Of a stretch of 64,000 bases of DNA, positions 1-9,229 are shown one piece after another. The stretch is from the NCBI RefSeq assembly GCF_006439015.1, contig NZ_RCZG01000001.1:682001-746000 (forward strand). The letters run 5' to 3'. Position 1 is the first letter of the stretch, and every line of letters begins with the position of its first letter. The DNA is from Mycolicibacterium hodleri. Its GTDB lineage: Bacteria > Actinomycetota > Actinomycetes > Mycobacteriales > Mycobacteriaceae. The notes below the pieces were generated by a model that was not told the DNA's origin, made no database searches, and saw nothing but the letters and a program-made list of their open reading frames with translations. The position numbers were made by a program, and so were the translations under genes.

Positions 1-1682
1 TGATCGCCGAGTTGGCCCTGGGTGCAACGCACATGCTGTTGCCCAACGGGGTCTACTTCCGTCTCGACACTCCGGAACTCCGTCGCCTGCGGGATCTGAT
101 CGACGAGGCGCGAGCGCTCGGCGAGATCGAGGGCGACAAGGTGAATGCCGGATCGCGCAACGTCACCCTGTGGGAGGAGTTGCTCGCGCTGGGTGTCGTC
201 GACAAGCAGCTGGCCGACTGGCGGGAGAGTCTCGCAAGACTGACGTCGGCCCGACCACCCGTTCCCGTCGACGTACCCGACGGGCTGAGCGCCACGCTGC
301 GGGACTACCAGCGCGACGGTCTGAACTGGCTGTCCTTCCTGTGGGACAACGAACTCGGCGGCGTGCTCGCCGACGACATGGGGCTGGGCAAGACGGTGCA
401 GACCCTGGCCTTGATCGCCCGCGTCGCCGAGCAGGGCGCCCGACGATTTCTCGTCGTGGCGCCGACGAGCGTGGTCAGCAACTGGGTCGCTGAGTGCCAC
501 AAGTTCACTCCCGGGTTGACGGCGGTAGCGGTTACCAGTACCGAAGGCCGATCGGGCACCTCGCTCGCGGAACAGTCGGCTGCCGCTGACATCGTGGTTA
601 CGTCCTATGCCCTGCTGCGCATCGATTTCGAGGCGTACGCCGCAATCGATTGGGCGGGAGTGATTCTCGACGAGGCGCAGTTCGTCAAGAATCACACCAG
701 CAAGACCCACCAGTGCGCGCGTCGGCTCGACGCCCGATTCAAACTCGCCATCACGGGCACTCCGATGGAGAACAATCTGATGGAGCTATGGTCGCTGCTG
801 TCGATCACCGCACCAGGCCTCTTTCCATCGCCCAAGGTGTTCACCGACTACTTCCGCAAACCGATCGAGTCGGGCAGCGACCCCGAACGGCTGCCCGTGC
901 TGCGCCGCCGGATCAAGCCGGTGATGTTACGACGAACCAAGGGTCAGGTCGCCGGTGAACTGCCGCCGAAGCAGGAGCAGGTGCTCACGCTGGACCTCGG
1001 TCCCAAACACCGAAAGATCTACGACACGCACATGGCCCGCGAGCGACAGAAGGTTCTGGGACTCCTCGGTGAGTGGGAGAAGAACCGGTTTCAGATCTTC
1101 CGGTCGTTGACGTTGCTACGACAGCTGAGCCTGCACGCCGGATTGATCGACGAGACGAAGCGCGACGTCGCCGCCGCAAAGGTCGACTTCCTGGTCGAAC
1201 AGTTACCCGGTCTGGTGGCCGAGGGTCATAGCGCGTTGGTGTTCAGCCAGTTCACCGGGTTCCTCGACATCCTCCGGGCGCATCTCGACGCCATCGGGTT
1301 GAGTTACAGCTATCTGGACGGTTCGTCGAGTTCCCGCCAGCGCGACGCGGCGATCCGTGCCTTCAAGGCGGGCGCCAATCCGGTGTTCCTGATCAGTCTC
1401 AAGGCTGGCGGATTCGGGCTCAATCTCACGGAGGCCGACTACTGCTTCGTCTGCGACCCGTGGTGGAATCCCGCGGCCGAGGCGCAGGCGATCGACCGGA
1501 CGCATCGCATTGGGCAGACGCGTCCGGTCACCGTCTACCGGTTGGTCTCTGAAGGGACCATCGAAGAGAAGGTCGTCGTCCTACAGACGCGCAAACGCGA
1601 ACTGTTCACGGCCGTCGTCGACGAGGGTGACGCCTTCGGCTCGGCCATCACAGCGTCGGACGTACGGGAGCTGTTCGGCTAG
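1..1682 (+). CDS. SNF2-family DEAD/H helicase, C-terminal part (cut by window start)
   Basis: The reading frame is open from base 3, so the N-terminus lies outside the window. The visible ~560 residues hold a complete SNF2/Rad54-like ATPase core: Walker A in DDMGLGKTVQT, motif II DEAQ, SAT-like ITGTPMEN, and C-terminal helicase motifs including FSQFTGF, GGFGLNLTEAD and the typical HRIGQTRPVTVYRL. Bacterial members (HelZ/RapA-like, often with an N-terminal SWIM zinc domain) are ATP-dependent DNA translocases; their role in mycobacteria is poorly defined. It ends 19 bp from the convergent permease gene. The family call is firm; the physiological role is unknown. Confidence 0.9.
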   Translation, partial: IAELALGATHMLLPNGVYFRLDTPELRRLRDLIDEARALGEIEGDKVNAGSRNVTLWEELLALGVVDKQLADWRESLARLTSARPPVPVDVPDGLSATLRDYQRDGLNWLSFLWDNELGGVLADDMGLGKTVQTLALIARVAEQGARRFLVVAPTSVVSNWVAECHKFTPGLTAVAVTSTEGRSGTSLAEQSAAADIVVTSYALLRIDFEAYAAIDWAGVILDEAQFVKNHTSKTHQCARRLDARFKLAITGTPMENNLMELWSLLSITAPGLFPSPKVFTDYFRKPIESGSDPERLPVLRRRIKPVMLRRTKGQVAGELPPKQEQVLTLDLGPKHRKIYDTHMARERQKVLGLLGEWEKNRFQIFRSLTLLRQLSLHAGLIDETKRDVAAAKVDFLVEQLPGLVAEGHSALVFSQFTGFLDILRAHLDAIGLSYSYLDGSSSSRQRDAAIRAFKAGANPVFLISLKAGGFGLNLTEADYCFVCDPWWNPAAEAQAIDRTHRIGQTRPVTVYRLVSEGTIEEKVVVLQTRKRELFTAVVDEGDAFGSAITASDVRELFG

Positions 1683-1701
1683 AGCACTTTTGCCGTCGGC
1701 G

Positions 1702-3264
1702 TTACGCGAGGTCGGCGACTTCCACCTGCTTGATCGGACCGGTGAACCACTTCTTCACCGATACGTGCCAGTAGATCCACAGCAGTATCAGCACGGCGCC
1801 GACGAGGATCGGGGTGTAGTTGACGTACTTCCACTCGAAACCGGGATCCCACGGCGCGCCCAGGTTGGACGTCGGGAAGAGCGCGATGATGGACGTGACG
1901 ATGATCTCGACGAGGGCGACCGGCGCCATCCACTTGTGGTGCCCGCGGAGATTCCACTTGCCCACCGGGAAGGAGTCGCCCGCCTTCCAGCGGTAGTAGA
2001 TCGGCACGGCGAAGCAGAGGTATAGCCCGACCACGCCGATCGAGACCACCGCGAAGAAGGCGACTGGAACCGGCGCACCGTTGATGTCGACCTCGACGAG
2101 CGCGGGCAGCGTGATGATCGCGGCCAGCGTCGCGGTGATCATTACGCCGTTGGCGGGGATCTTGTTCTTATTGACCTTCGACCACAGCTGGTGGCCGGGC
2201 ACGGCGCGGTCGCGGCTGAACGCGAACAGCATGCGCGACGCGCTGGTCTGGCAGGCGGTGGTGCAGAAGAACTGGCCCGCGGTGGAGATCAGCAGCACGA
2301 TGCCGACCCACTTCGAGTCCATGGCCTGGGCGAAGATCACGGCGACGGCGCCGCCGCCCTTCGTCACCCCGTCGACGTCCTGGACTGCGAACAGGAAGGA
2401 CAACAGCAGGATGTAGCCACCGATGGCGGAGTAGAAGATCGAGCGCCAGATGCCCTTGGCCGCGCCATCGGCCGCGCTCATGGTCTCCTCGGACAGGTGA
2501 GCCGACGCGTCGTAGCCCGTGATCGTGTACTGGGTGAGGATCGCCGAGATGGGCAGCACGAAGAACAGGAAGCCCACGCTGGACGTCTCGCCACCGAAGA
2601 AGCCGGTGTTGTTGACGGTCGTGGCGAAGACGGTGCTCAAACTGGCGTGCTGCTCGGGGATGAGAACCAGAATGCCGATCACGATTGCCGCGCCCGCCAC
2701 GTGCCACCACACCGAGACGTTGTTGATGACGGCGAGCAGGTGACTCGAGAAGATGTTGATGACGGCGACGGCGATCAGGATGATCACGAAGATGATGAAC
2801 GTTCTGGTCAGGCTATAGCCGGCCAGCCACGTCTCACTGAACGTGCCAAGCACGAGATCCAGGAACGTCGCGCAGCCGTAGGCCACCGACGCCAGGATCG
2901 CGATGAGGCCGATGAGGTTCAGCCAGCCAGTGTAGAAACCGGCCTTCGCGCCGCCCAGCTTGCTGGCCCACCAGTAGATGCCTCCCGAGGTGGGGTAGGC
3001 GGACACCAGCTCCGACATGCAGAGCCCGATGACGAGGATGAAGACCGCAATGATCGGCCAGCCCCACGCGATGGCTGCAGGTCCGCCGTTGTTCCAGCCG
3101 AGGCCGAAGGACGTGAAGCAACCCGCCAGAATCGAGATGATTGAGAACGAAATGGCGAAGTTGCTGAAGCTGGACCAGTTGCGGTTCAGCTCCTGGGTGT
3201 AGCCGAGTGACGCAAGGTGTTTCTCGTCGTCGGACAGCTCCGACAGATCTTGACCCTCTGGCAC
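1702..3264 (-). CDS. APC-superfamily amino acid/amine permease
   Basis: Inner-membrane permease of about 520 residues with some 12 hydrophobic segments. The N-terminal region, with GYTQELNRNWSSFSNF just before the first helix, resembles the ACT/BAT1-like branch of the APC superfamily (GABA, choline and amino-acid permeases). I place the start at GTG 3264 because AGGAG sits six bases upstream; the 22 codons of open frame before it have no ribosome site and look unlike the family. It is divergent from the glutamine synthetase-like gene across 186 bp, so it probably imports the amine or amino acid handled by that cluster. The substrate cannot be read from the sequence. Confidence 0.88.
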   Translation of the reverse strand: MPEGQDLSELSDDEKHLASLGYTQELNRNWSSFSNFAISFSIISILAGCFTSFGLGWNNGGPAAIAWGWPIIAVFILVIGLCMSELVSAYPTSGGIYWWASKLGGAKAGFYTGWLNLIGLIAILASVAYGCATFLDLVLGTFSETWLAGYSLTRTFIIFVIILIAVAVINIFSSHLLAVINNVSVWWHVAGAAIVIGILVLIPEQHASLSTVFATTVNNTGFFGGETSSVGFLFFVLPISAILTQYTITGYDASAHLSEETMSAADGAAKGIWRSIFYSAIGGYILLLSFLFAVQDVDGVTKGGGAVAVIFAQAMDSKWVGIVLLISTAGQFFCTTACQTSASRMLFAFSRDRAVPGHQLWSKVNKNKIPANGVMITATLAAIITLPALVEVDINGAPVPVAFFAVVSIGVVGLYLCFAVPIYYRWKAGDSFPVGKWNLRGHHKWMAPVALVEIIVTSIIALFPTSNLGAPWDPGFEWKYVNYTPILVGAVLILLWIYWHVSVKKWFTGPIKQVEVADLA

Positions 3265-3450
3265 GAAATTCTCCTTCTCGGGGCAGCGCTCGACGAGAGC
3301 GCTCACTGAGTAGGGACAATAGAGTGGCAATGGTCTTGTGTCCTACCTTTGGCGGTGACGGTTGTGTAAATGTGATGAGTGGAATGCCCGGTGGCACGAA
3401 TCCAATGGTTGACTCACACCCATGTTGGTCCGCTTTGAGAGGCAGGGAAC
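3265..3450. promoter_or_regulatory. Divergent control region between permease and glutamine synthetase-like gene
   Basis: 186 bp between two divergent genes, so it must hold both promoters. CAATGGT occurs twice in direct orientation (3329-3335 and 3401-3407). I see no clear palindrome. The FadR-type regulator at the end of the cluster is the natural candidate to bind here. The role is inferred from position only. Confidence 0.4.
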
Positions 3451-4827
3451 GTGAGCAAGGGAACCGCTCGACCCGGGATGCTTCAGCTGCCCGAGCTGGA
3501 GAAGATGGTCGCCGACGGTGGCGTCGACACCGTCATCGTCGCCTTCACCGACATGCAGGGACGGCTGACCGGCAAACGGATCTCGGCGCGGCTCTTCGTC
3601 GACGACGTTGCCGCGCACGGAGCCGAGTGCTGCAACTACCTGCTGGCGGTCGACGTCGACATGAACACGGTCGACGGATATGCCATGTCGAGCTGGGAGG
3701 CTGGCTACGGCGACATGGTGATGACGCCGGACTTCTCCACGTTGCGCAAGGTGCCGTGGCTGCCCGCTACCGCATTGGTGATGGCCGACCTCGGCTGGCA
3801 CGACGGCAAGTCCGTCGGCCCTGCGCCCCGGGGAATCCTGCGCGCGCAGCTAGACCGGCTGGCGCAACGCGGCATGGTCGCGGTCGCGGCCACCGAGCTC
3901 GAGTTCATGGTCTTCGATGACTCCTACCGTGACGCGTGGTCGAAGGGTTATGCCGGACTCACCGCTGCCACCGACTACAACATCGACTACGCGATGCTGG
4001 CGTCGACGCGGATGGAACCGCTACTGCGCGACATCCGCAACGGGATGGAGGGTGCGGGACTGTACTGCGAGGGCGTGAAGGGCGAGTGCAACCTCGGCCA
4101 GCAGGAGATCGGATTCAAGTACGACGATGCGCTGATCACCTGTGACAACCACACCGTCTACAAGAACGGCGCCAAGGAAATCGCCGATCAACACGGCAAG
4201 AGCCTCACGTTCATGGCGAAGTTCGACGAGCGCGAGGGCAACAGCTGTCACATTCACCTCTCGTTCCGTGGCGAGGACGGCGCGGCCGTGTTCGCCGATG
4301 ACGACGACCCTCTCGGCATGTCGGCGATGTTCCGTAGCTTCATCGCGGGCCAGCTCGCCACACTGCGCGAGTTCACGCTGTTCTATGCCCCGAACATCAA
4401 CTCCTACAAGAGATTCGTCGACGGCAGTTTTGCGCCGACCGCCGTCGCCTGGGGCATGGACAACCGGACCTGTGCGCTGCGGGTGGTCGGTCACGGGCAC
4501 GGGATGCGGATGGAGTGCCGGGCACCGGGCGGCGACGTCAACCAGTACCTCGCGGTCTCCGCACTGATCGCCGGCGGCCTCTACGGAATCGACCAGCAGC
4601 TCGAACTGCCCGATGCGTGCGAGGGAAACGCGTATATCAGTGGCGCGGAACGTCTTCCGACCACCCTGGCGGAGGCCGCAGAGCTGTTCGCCGAATCGAC
4701 GGTGGCGCGTGAGGCGTTCGGCGACGAGGTGGTGGAGCACTATCTGAACAACGCCCGCATCGAGTTGAAGGCGTTCAACTCATCGGTCACCGACTGGGAG
4801 AGGCGACGTGGTTTCGAGCGACTATAG
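3451..4827 (+). CDS. glnA4: Glutamine synthetase-like gamma-glutamyl-amine ligase (GlnA4 group)
   Basis: 458 residues of the glutamine synthetase fold: an N-terminal beta-grasp region (about 1-110) and a catalytic domain with ELEF, GECNLGQQEIGF, GNSCHIHLSF, NINSYKR, DNRTCALRV and ECRAPGGDVNQYL, which carry the metal and ATP ligands. I do not see the usual adenylylation-loop tyrosine context of GlnA1. M. tuberculosis GlnA4 (Rv2860c) has the same neighbours. Relatives in Streptomyces and the E. coli PuuA enzyme attach glutamate to polyamines or ethanolamine rather than ammonia. The amidohydrolase, aldehyde dehydrogenase and SDR that follow fit a gamma-glutamylation catabolic route. The substrate is inferred, not shown. 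Start is GTG with GAGAGG eight bases upstream. Confidence 0.85.
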   Translation: MSKGTARPGMLQLPELEKMVADGGVDTVIVAFTDMQGRLTGKRISARLFVDDVAAHGAECCNYLLAVDVDMNTVDGYAMSSWEAGYGDMVMTPDFSTLRKVPWLPATALVMADLGWHDGKSVGPAPRGILRAQLDRLAQRGMVAVAATELEFMVFDDSYRDAWSKGYAGLTAATDYNIDYAMLASTRMEPLLRDIRNGMEGAGLYCEGVKGECNLGQQEIGFKYDDALITCDNHTVYKNGAKEIADQHGKSLTFMAKFDEREGNSCHIHLSFRGEDGAAVFADDDDPLGMSAMFRSFIAGQLATLREFTLFYAPNINSYKRFVDGSFAPTAVAWGMDNRTCALRVVGHGHGMRMECRAPGGDVNQYLAVSALIAGGLYGIDQQLELPDACEGNAYISGAERLPTTLAEAAELFAESTVAREAFGDEVVEHYLNNARIELKAFNSSVTDWERRRGFERL

Positions 4828-5617
4828 ACCCGTGCCATCCCCCGAGTCGCTGCGCTCCCGCCCGCCGGTCGTTGGGCTGACCACGTATCTGCAGCAGGCT
4901 CAGACCGGAGTGTGGGACGTGCGCGCCGCGTTCCTGCCCGCCGGGTACGTCGAGGGTGTCACCTCGGCAGGCGGCATCGCAATGCTGCTTCCGCCCCAAC
5001 CGGTGGACGACGCGATCGTTGAGCGCGTACTCGATGGGTTGGATGGTCTGGTCATCACCGGCGGGCGCGACGTCGATCCCGCCACCTACGGCCACGCGCC
5101 GCACCCGAAGACCGACGAGCCTGCCCGTGATCGTGACGCATGGGAATTGGCCCTCGTCCGTGGCGCTTTGACGCGAGGGTTGCCGCTGCTCGGCATCTGC
5201 CGAGGCGCGCAGGTTCTCAACGTCGCGCTCGGAGGCACCCTGCACCAACATCTGCCCGACGTCGTTGGCCACTACCAGCATCAACTCGGCAACGCCGTCT
5301 TCAACACCTCGTCGATACAGACGGTGTCGGGTACCCGGGTCGCCGCGTTGATCGGAGAATCCACCGACGCCCAGTGCTACCACCATCAGGCCATCGCCGA
5401 GCTCGGCACGGGGTTGATGGCGAGTGCGTGGGATTCAGATGGGGTAGTGGAAGCCATCGAAATCCCCAGCGATGCCGACGGAACCTTCGTCGTGGCCGTC
5501 CAGTGGCATCCCGAGGAACGGCTCGACGACCTACGCATCTTCGCCGGTGTCGTCGAGGCCGCTGCGGCATACACATCCGGTAAAGCCCAAGTGACTTCAG
5601 GAAGGAACGTCTCGTGA
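4808..5617 (+). CDS. Class I glutamine amidotransferase-like gamma-glutamyl hydrolase (peptidase C26, PuuD-like)
   Basis: 269 residues with the C26 triad: nucleophile Cys131 in GICRGAQ, and His234 and Glu236 in QWHPEE. In the Puu pathway this enzyme releases glutamate from gamma-glutamyl-aminobutyrate, reversing the first ligation after side-chain oxidation. The GTG start overlaps the end of the ligase gene by 20 bases and has GGGAGAGG just upstream, so the two are translationally coupled. It matches Rv2859c in position. The exact gamma-glutamyl substrate is unknown. Confidence 0.87.
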   Translation: MVSSDYRPVPSPESLRSRPPVVGLTTYLQQAQTGVWDVRAAFLPAGYVEGVTSAGGIAMLLPPQPVDDAIVERVLDGLDGLVITGGRDVDPATYGHAPHPKTDEPARDRDAWELALVRGALTRGLPLLGICRGAQVLNVALGGTLHQHLPDVVGHYQHQLGNAVFNTSSIQTVSGTRVAALIGESTDAQCYHHQAIAELGTGLMASAWDSDGVVEAIEIPSDADGTFVVAVQWHPEERLDDLRIFAGVVEAAAAYTSGKAQVTSGRNVS

Positions 5618-6981
5618 ACACGTCGACGCTGATAAACCCGGCGACGGAGGAGGTGCTGCGCACCGTCGAGATGTTCGACGTTGCGGGCGTCAATGACGCG
5701 GTCGCCCGCGCGAGGTCCGCGCAGAAGCAGTGGGCCAGGCTGGCGCCCGCCGAGCGGGCGGCCGCGTTGCGTTCGTTCGCCGCGCAGGTCGACGCGCACG
5801 TCGACGAGTTGGCGGCGTTGGAGGTGGCGAACTCTGGTCACGTCATCGGTAACGCCGAGTGGGAGGCCGGACACGTCCGCGATGTGCTGCAGTTCTACTC
5901 GGGCAGCCCGGAGCGGTTGTCCGGCAAGCAGATTCCAGTTGCCGGTGGGCTGGACGTCACATTCAACGAACCGCTCGGGGTCGTCGCCGTGATCGCGCCG
6001 TGGAACTTCCCGATGACCATCGCGTCGTGGGGCTTCGTGCCTGCACTCGCCGCGGGCAACGCCGTGCTGGTCAAGCCCGCCGAGATCACCCCGTTGACCA
6101 CTATGCGGCTGGCCGAACTGGGGCGGGAGGCGGGCCTTCCCGAGGGGCTGTTCCAAGTGCTGCCCGGCAAGGGTTCGGTGGTGGGGGAGCGGTTCATCAG
6201 TCACCCGGACGTCCGCAAGATCGTCTTCACGGGTTCGACCGAGGTGGGCGTGAAGGTGATGGCGGGCGCCGCGCAGCAGGTGAAGCGGGTGACCCTGGAA
6301 CTCGGCGGCAAGAGCGCGAACATCGTCTTCGACGACTGCGACCTGGCCAAGGCCGCTGCCACCGCGCCCTATGGCGTGTTCGACAACGCCGGCCAGGACT
6401 GCTGTGCACGCAGCCGAATCCTGGTCCAGCGCAACGTCTATGACAGGTTCATGGAGCTGCTCGAACCGGCGGTGAAGGGGCTGGTCGTGGGCGATCCGTC
6501 GTCCCGGGACAGCGAGATGGGCCCGCTGGTGTCCAAGCCGCACTTCGACACCGTGGCCTCCTACGTTCCCGATGGCGCGCCCATCGCGTTTCAGGGTTCC
6601 GCTCCTACGGGGCCCGGATACTGGTTCCCGCCAACGGTTCTCACTCCGCAGCGCACAGATCGCTCCGTGACGGAGGAGATCTTCGGCCCGGTGGTCACCG
6701 TCCTGCCGTTCGAAGATGAGGCCGATGCGATCGAGCTCGCCAACGACAGTCCGTACGGGTTGTCGGGCTCGATCTGGACCGACAATCTGTCGCGCGCGCT
6801 GCGGGTGTCGCGCGGGGTCGAATCCGGCAACCTATCGGTGAACTCGCACTCCTCGGTCCGGTACAACACGCCGTTCGGTGGGTTCAAGCAGTCGGGGCTG
6901 GGCCGCGAGCTCGGGCCGGACGCTCCGCTGCACTTCACCGAAACCAAGAACGTCTTCTTTGCGATTACGGAGGAAAACTAG
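5614..6981 (+). CDS. NAD(P)-dependent aldehyde dehydrogenase (AldC-like)
   Basis: 455 residues, normal length for the family. Visible motifs: APWNFP, the Rossmann region FTGSTEVG, general base Glu229 in LELGGK and catalytic Cys263 in the NAGQDCC motif. It would oxidise the aldehyde made from the gamma-glutamylated amine to the acid. GTG overlaps the previous stop by four bases, and AAGGA lies seven bases upstream. It corresponds to Rv2858c (aldC). No gene for the amine oxidase or dehydrogenase that would create the aldehyde is visible in the window; the next gene, an SDR, is not a typical amine oxidase. Confidence 0.88.
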   Translation: MNTSTLINPATEEVLRTVEMFDVAGVNDAVARARSAQKQWARLAPAERAAALRSFAAQVDAHVDELAALEVANSGHVIGNAEWEAGHVRDVLQFYSGSPERLSGKQIPVAGGLDVTFNEPLGVVAVIAPWNFPMTIASWGFVPALAAGNAVLVKPAEITPLTTMRLAELGREAGLPEGLFQVLPGKGSVVGERFISHPDVRKIVFTGSTEVGVKVMAGAAQQVKRVTLELGGKSANIVFDDCDLAKAAATAPYGVFDNAGQDCCARSRILVQRNVYDRFMELLEPAVKGLVVGDPSSRDSEMGPLVSKPHFDTVASYVPDGAPIAFQGSAPTGPGYWFPPTVLTPQRTDRSVTEEIFGPVVTVLPFEDEADAIELANDSPYGLSGSIWTDNLSRALRVSRGVESGNLSVNSHSSVRYNTPFGGFKQSGLGRELGPDAPLHFTETKNVFFAITEEN

Positions 6982-7755
6982 ATGGATCTGACCCAACGCC
7001 TGGCGGGAAAGGTCGCGGTCATCACCGGTGGCGCCAGCGGTATCGGGCTCGCGACGGCCAAGCGGATGCGGGCCGAGGGCGCGACGATCGTCATCGGTGA
7101 CATCGACCCCGCCACGGGCAAGACGGTGGCCAATGACCTGAACGGCACCTTCGTCCAGGTCGACGTCTCGGATCAGGTCGCCGTCGACGCGCTGTTCGAC
7201 ACCGCCGCCGAGACGCACGGTTCGGTCGACATCGCGTTCAACAACGCGGGCATCAGCCCTCCCGAGGACGATCTGATCGAGGTAACCGGCATCGACGCGT
7301 GGGACCGGGTACAAGACATCAACCTCAAGTCGGTGTTCTTCTGCTGCAAGGCCGCGCTGCGCCACATGGTGCCCGCGCAGAAGGGCTCGATCGTCAACAC
7401 CGCGTCGTTCGTCGCCGTGAACGGGTCAGCCACGTCGCAGATCTCCTACACCGCGTCCAAGGGCGGCGTGCTCGCGATGTCGCGTGAACTCGGGATTCAG
7501 TATGCGCGGCAGGGCATTCGGGTCAACGCGCTGTGCCCCGGCCCGGTGAACACGCCGCTGCTGCAAGAACTGTTCGCCAAGGACCCCGAGCGCGCGGCGC
7601 GTCGGTTGGTCCACGTGCCGATGGGCCGGTTCGCCGAGCCAGACGAATTGGCCGCCGCGGTGACGTTCCTCGCCAGCGACGACGCGTCCTTCATCACCGG
7701 GTCCACGTTCCTCGTCGATGGTGGCATCACCGGCCATTACGTCACGCCGCTGTGA
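6982..7755 (+). CDS. Short-chain dehydrogenase/reductase
   Basis: 257 residues of classical SDR: cofactor motif TGGASGIG at residues 15-22, NNAG at 87-90, and catalytic Tyr156 and Lys160 in the YTASK motif. Asp40 at the end of the second strand favours NAD. The C-terminal FITGSTFLVDGG is typical of the family. It follows the aldehyde dehydrogenase immediately and has its own GGAGG eight bases before ATG. It probably oxidises an alcohol intermediate of the same pathway. It is the positional match of Rv2857c. The substrate is unknown. Confidence 0.88.
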   Translation: MDLTQRLAGKVAVITGGASGIGLATAKRMRAEGATIVIGDIDPATGKTVANDLNGTFVQVDVSDQVAVDALFDTAAETHGSVDIAFNNAGISPPEDDLIEVTGIDAWDRVQDINLKSVFFCCKAALRHMVPAQKGSIVNTASFVAVNGSATSQISYTASKGGVLAMSRELGIQYARQGIRVNALCPGPVNTPLLQELFAKDPERAARRLVHVPMGRFAEPDELAAAVTFLASDDASFITGSTFLVDGGITGHYVTPL

Positions 7756-7779
7756 CACCGCGCTAGGACTCCCCGCGCC

Positions 7780-8505
7780 ATGACCACCGAACCGGATCCG
7801 CAGCCCGCCAGTGGAACCCTGCTGCGTCCGGTGCGGCTCGGCAACGCCTTCGAGGACACGGTCGGCAGGCTGCTCGAGACCATCCGGCTCGGCGTGCTGG
7901 AGCCGGGCGAGTCGCTTCCGCCCGAACGCGAGCTGGCCACTCGGCTCGGCGTCAGCCGCGACACCGTCCGCGAGGCCATCAAGTCACTATCGGACGCCGG
8001 CTACCTGGTGTCGCGCCGAGGGCGGTACGGCGGGACCTTCCTGGCCGAGGAGCTGCCGGCACCCAGCGCAGACGGAGTTCGGTTCAACCGCGCGGACATC
8101 GACGACACGCTTCGGTTGCGCGAGATCCTCGAGGTGGGTGCCGCGCGCATGGCTGCCGGGCGGACGCTGACCGCCGCTGAACGCGAGACGTTGTGGGCCA
8201 GGCTGGCCGACGTCCGGGGAGCCGCGACGGAGGACTACCGCCGACTGGACTCGCGGCTGCACCTCGCGATTGCCGAGGCCGCCGGTGCGCCGTCGCTGGT
8301 GCCGCTGGTTGCCGAGAACCGGACACGTCTCAACGAACTGTTGAATCACATCCCGTTGCTCTCGCGGAACATCGTCCACTCCGACGAGCAGCACGACGCC
8401 ATCGTCATGGCGATCCTGGCGGGTGACGTCGACGGGGCCGCCGAGACCATGGCGGCCCACGTCTGGGGATCGGCGTCGCTCCTGCACGGCTTTCTCGACA
8501 GCTAG
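7780..8505 (+). CDS. FadR-subfamily GntR transcriptional regulator
   Basis: 241 residues. The N-terminal winged helix (about 20-90) shows PGESLPPERELATRLGVSRDTVREA; the C-terminal FCD domain has the usual metal/ligand residues in RLDSRLH and SDEQHD. It is the last gene of the plus-strand gamma-glutamylation cluster, 24 bp after the SDR, and is most likely its ligand-responsive repressor. No operator was identified with confidence. No Shine-Dalgarno sequence is visible before ATG 7780. Confidence 0.85.
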   Translation: MTTEPDPQPASGTLLRPVRLGNAFEDTVGRLLETIRLGVLEPGESLPPERELATRLGVSRDTVREAIKSLSDAGYLVSRRGRYGGTFLAEELPAPSADGVRFNRADIDDTLRLREILEVGAARMAAGRTLTAAERETLWARLADVRGAATEDYRRLDSRLHLAIAEAAGAPSLVPLVAENRTRLNELLNHIPLLSRNIVHSDEQHDAIVMAILAGDVDGAAETMAAHVWGSASLLHGFLDS

Positions 8506-8708
8506 AACCGACAACGCAAGGTCCTACCACGACGTCGTCCGGTGTGTTCCCACGTTTCCGCGGTGGCGTGCAGAATCCGGGACTGTCCCGCAGCCGGAAG
8601 CACGAACGACGGTCATCACGAGCACTGGCTCGCAATACTTTGCGGCACTGACCCCGGGTGCGTCGACTGTCTGACCCGATCGTCGGTGTTCGGCACGGTC
8701 TTCTGGAC

Positions 8709-8714
8709 TAAATT
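8709..8714 (+). promoter_or_regulatory. -10 box (TAAATT) for the ArsR gene
   Basis: TAAATT lies six bases before ATG 8721, so the transcript is probably leaderless. The 8506-8708 stretch upstream shows no gene. Confidence 0.45.
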
Positions 8715-8720
8715 GAACGC

Positions 8721-9047
8721 ATGGATCCCGGTGGCGAGGAGATCACGAGGCATGCGTCTTCGGCGCTTGCGGACGTAGACATCAATGGGTGGACCCAGCG
8801 CTTCGACCTGTTGTCCGACCCGAACAGACTCGAGATCCTTCTTTGCCTTCATCGCGCCCCTGGCATCTGTGTGGGTGATCTCGCCAATGTCGTTGAACGT
8901 TCGGAAAACTCGGTTTCCCAGGCACTTCGGGTCCTTCGCCAGCAGGGATGGGTGAGTTCGACCCGGGTGGGACGGGCCGCCAGTTACCGACTGGAGGACC
9001 AGACCGTGCATGATCTATTGCACTGGATCGGTGCGCAGCACGAGTGA
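8721..9047 (+). CDS. ArsR/SmtB-family winged-helix regulator
   Basis: 108 residues with an ArsR-type winged helix: LLSDPNRLEILLCL, then a recognition helix in SENSVSQALRVLRQQG and the wing STRVGRAASYRL. Two Cys-containing spots (LCLH and GICVGDL) could bind metal or sense redox, but they do not match the NmtR, KmtR or CmtR site patterns I know. It lies 1.5 kb from the nickel permease, separated by an opposite-strand lipoprotein gene, so a nickel link is only suggestive. Confidence 0.75.
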   Translation: MDPGGEEITRHASSALADVDINGWTQRFDLLSDPNRLEILLCLHRAPGICVGDLANVVERSENSVSQALRVLRQQGWVSSTRVGRAASYRLEDQTVHDLLHWIGAQHE

Positions 9048-9229
9048 AGGCTGCGCCGGCGCCGGGTGTGGGCAGACCCGCCCTCAAATACGTGGACATC
9101 TGAATGGCTGGACAGATAATCACGAATCGTGCTCAGCGCAACTGTGCCACCGGATCGAACACCGAGCTTGCCCCCGGCATCGAGCGGCGCAGGCTCGGTA
9201 GCGGGTCCACGCTCCATCGCAAATGGCGA

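Noticed and set aside
2191..3144. Long plus-strand open frames antisense to the APC permease
   Set aside because: They are charged, low-complexity reverse images of membrane helices, common in high-GC DNA.
3451..4827. Housekeeping glutamine synthetase GlnA1
   Set aside because: Neighbours and sequence fit the GlnA4/PuuA-like group, and the typical GlnA1 adenylylation context is not seen.
7756..7779. Leaderless -10 box (TAGGAC) before the FadR-type regulator
   Set aside because: The last base is not T and the spacing is long; the gene is more likely transcribed from the cluster promoter.
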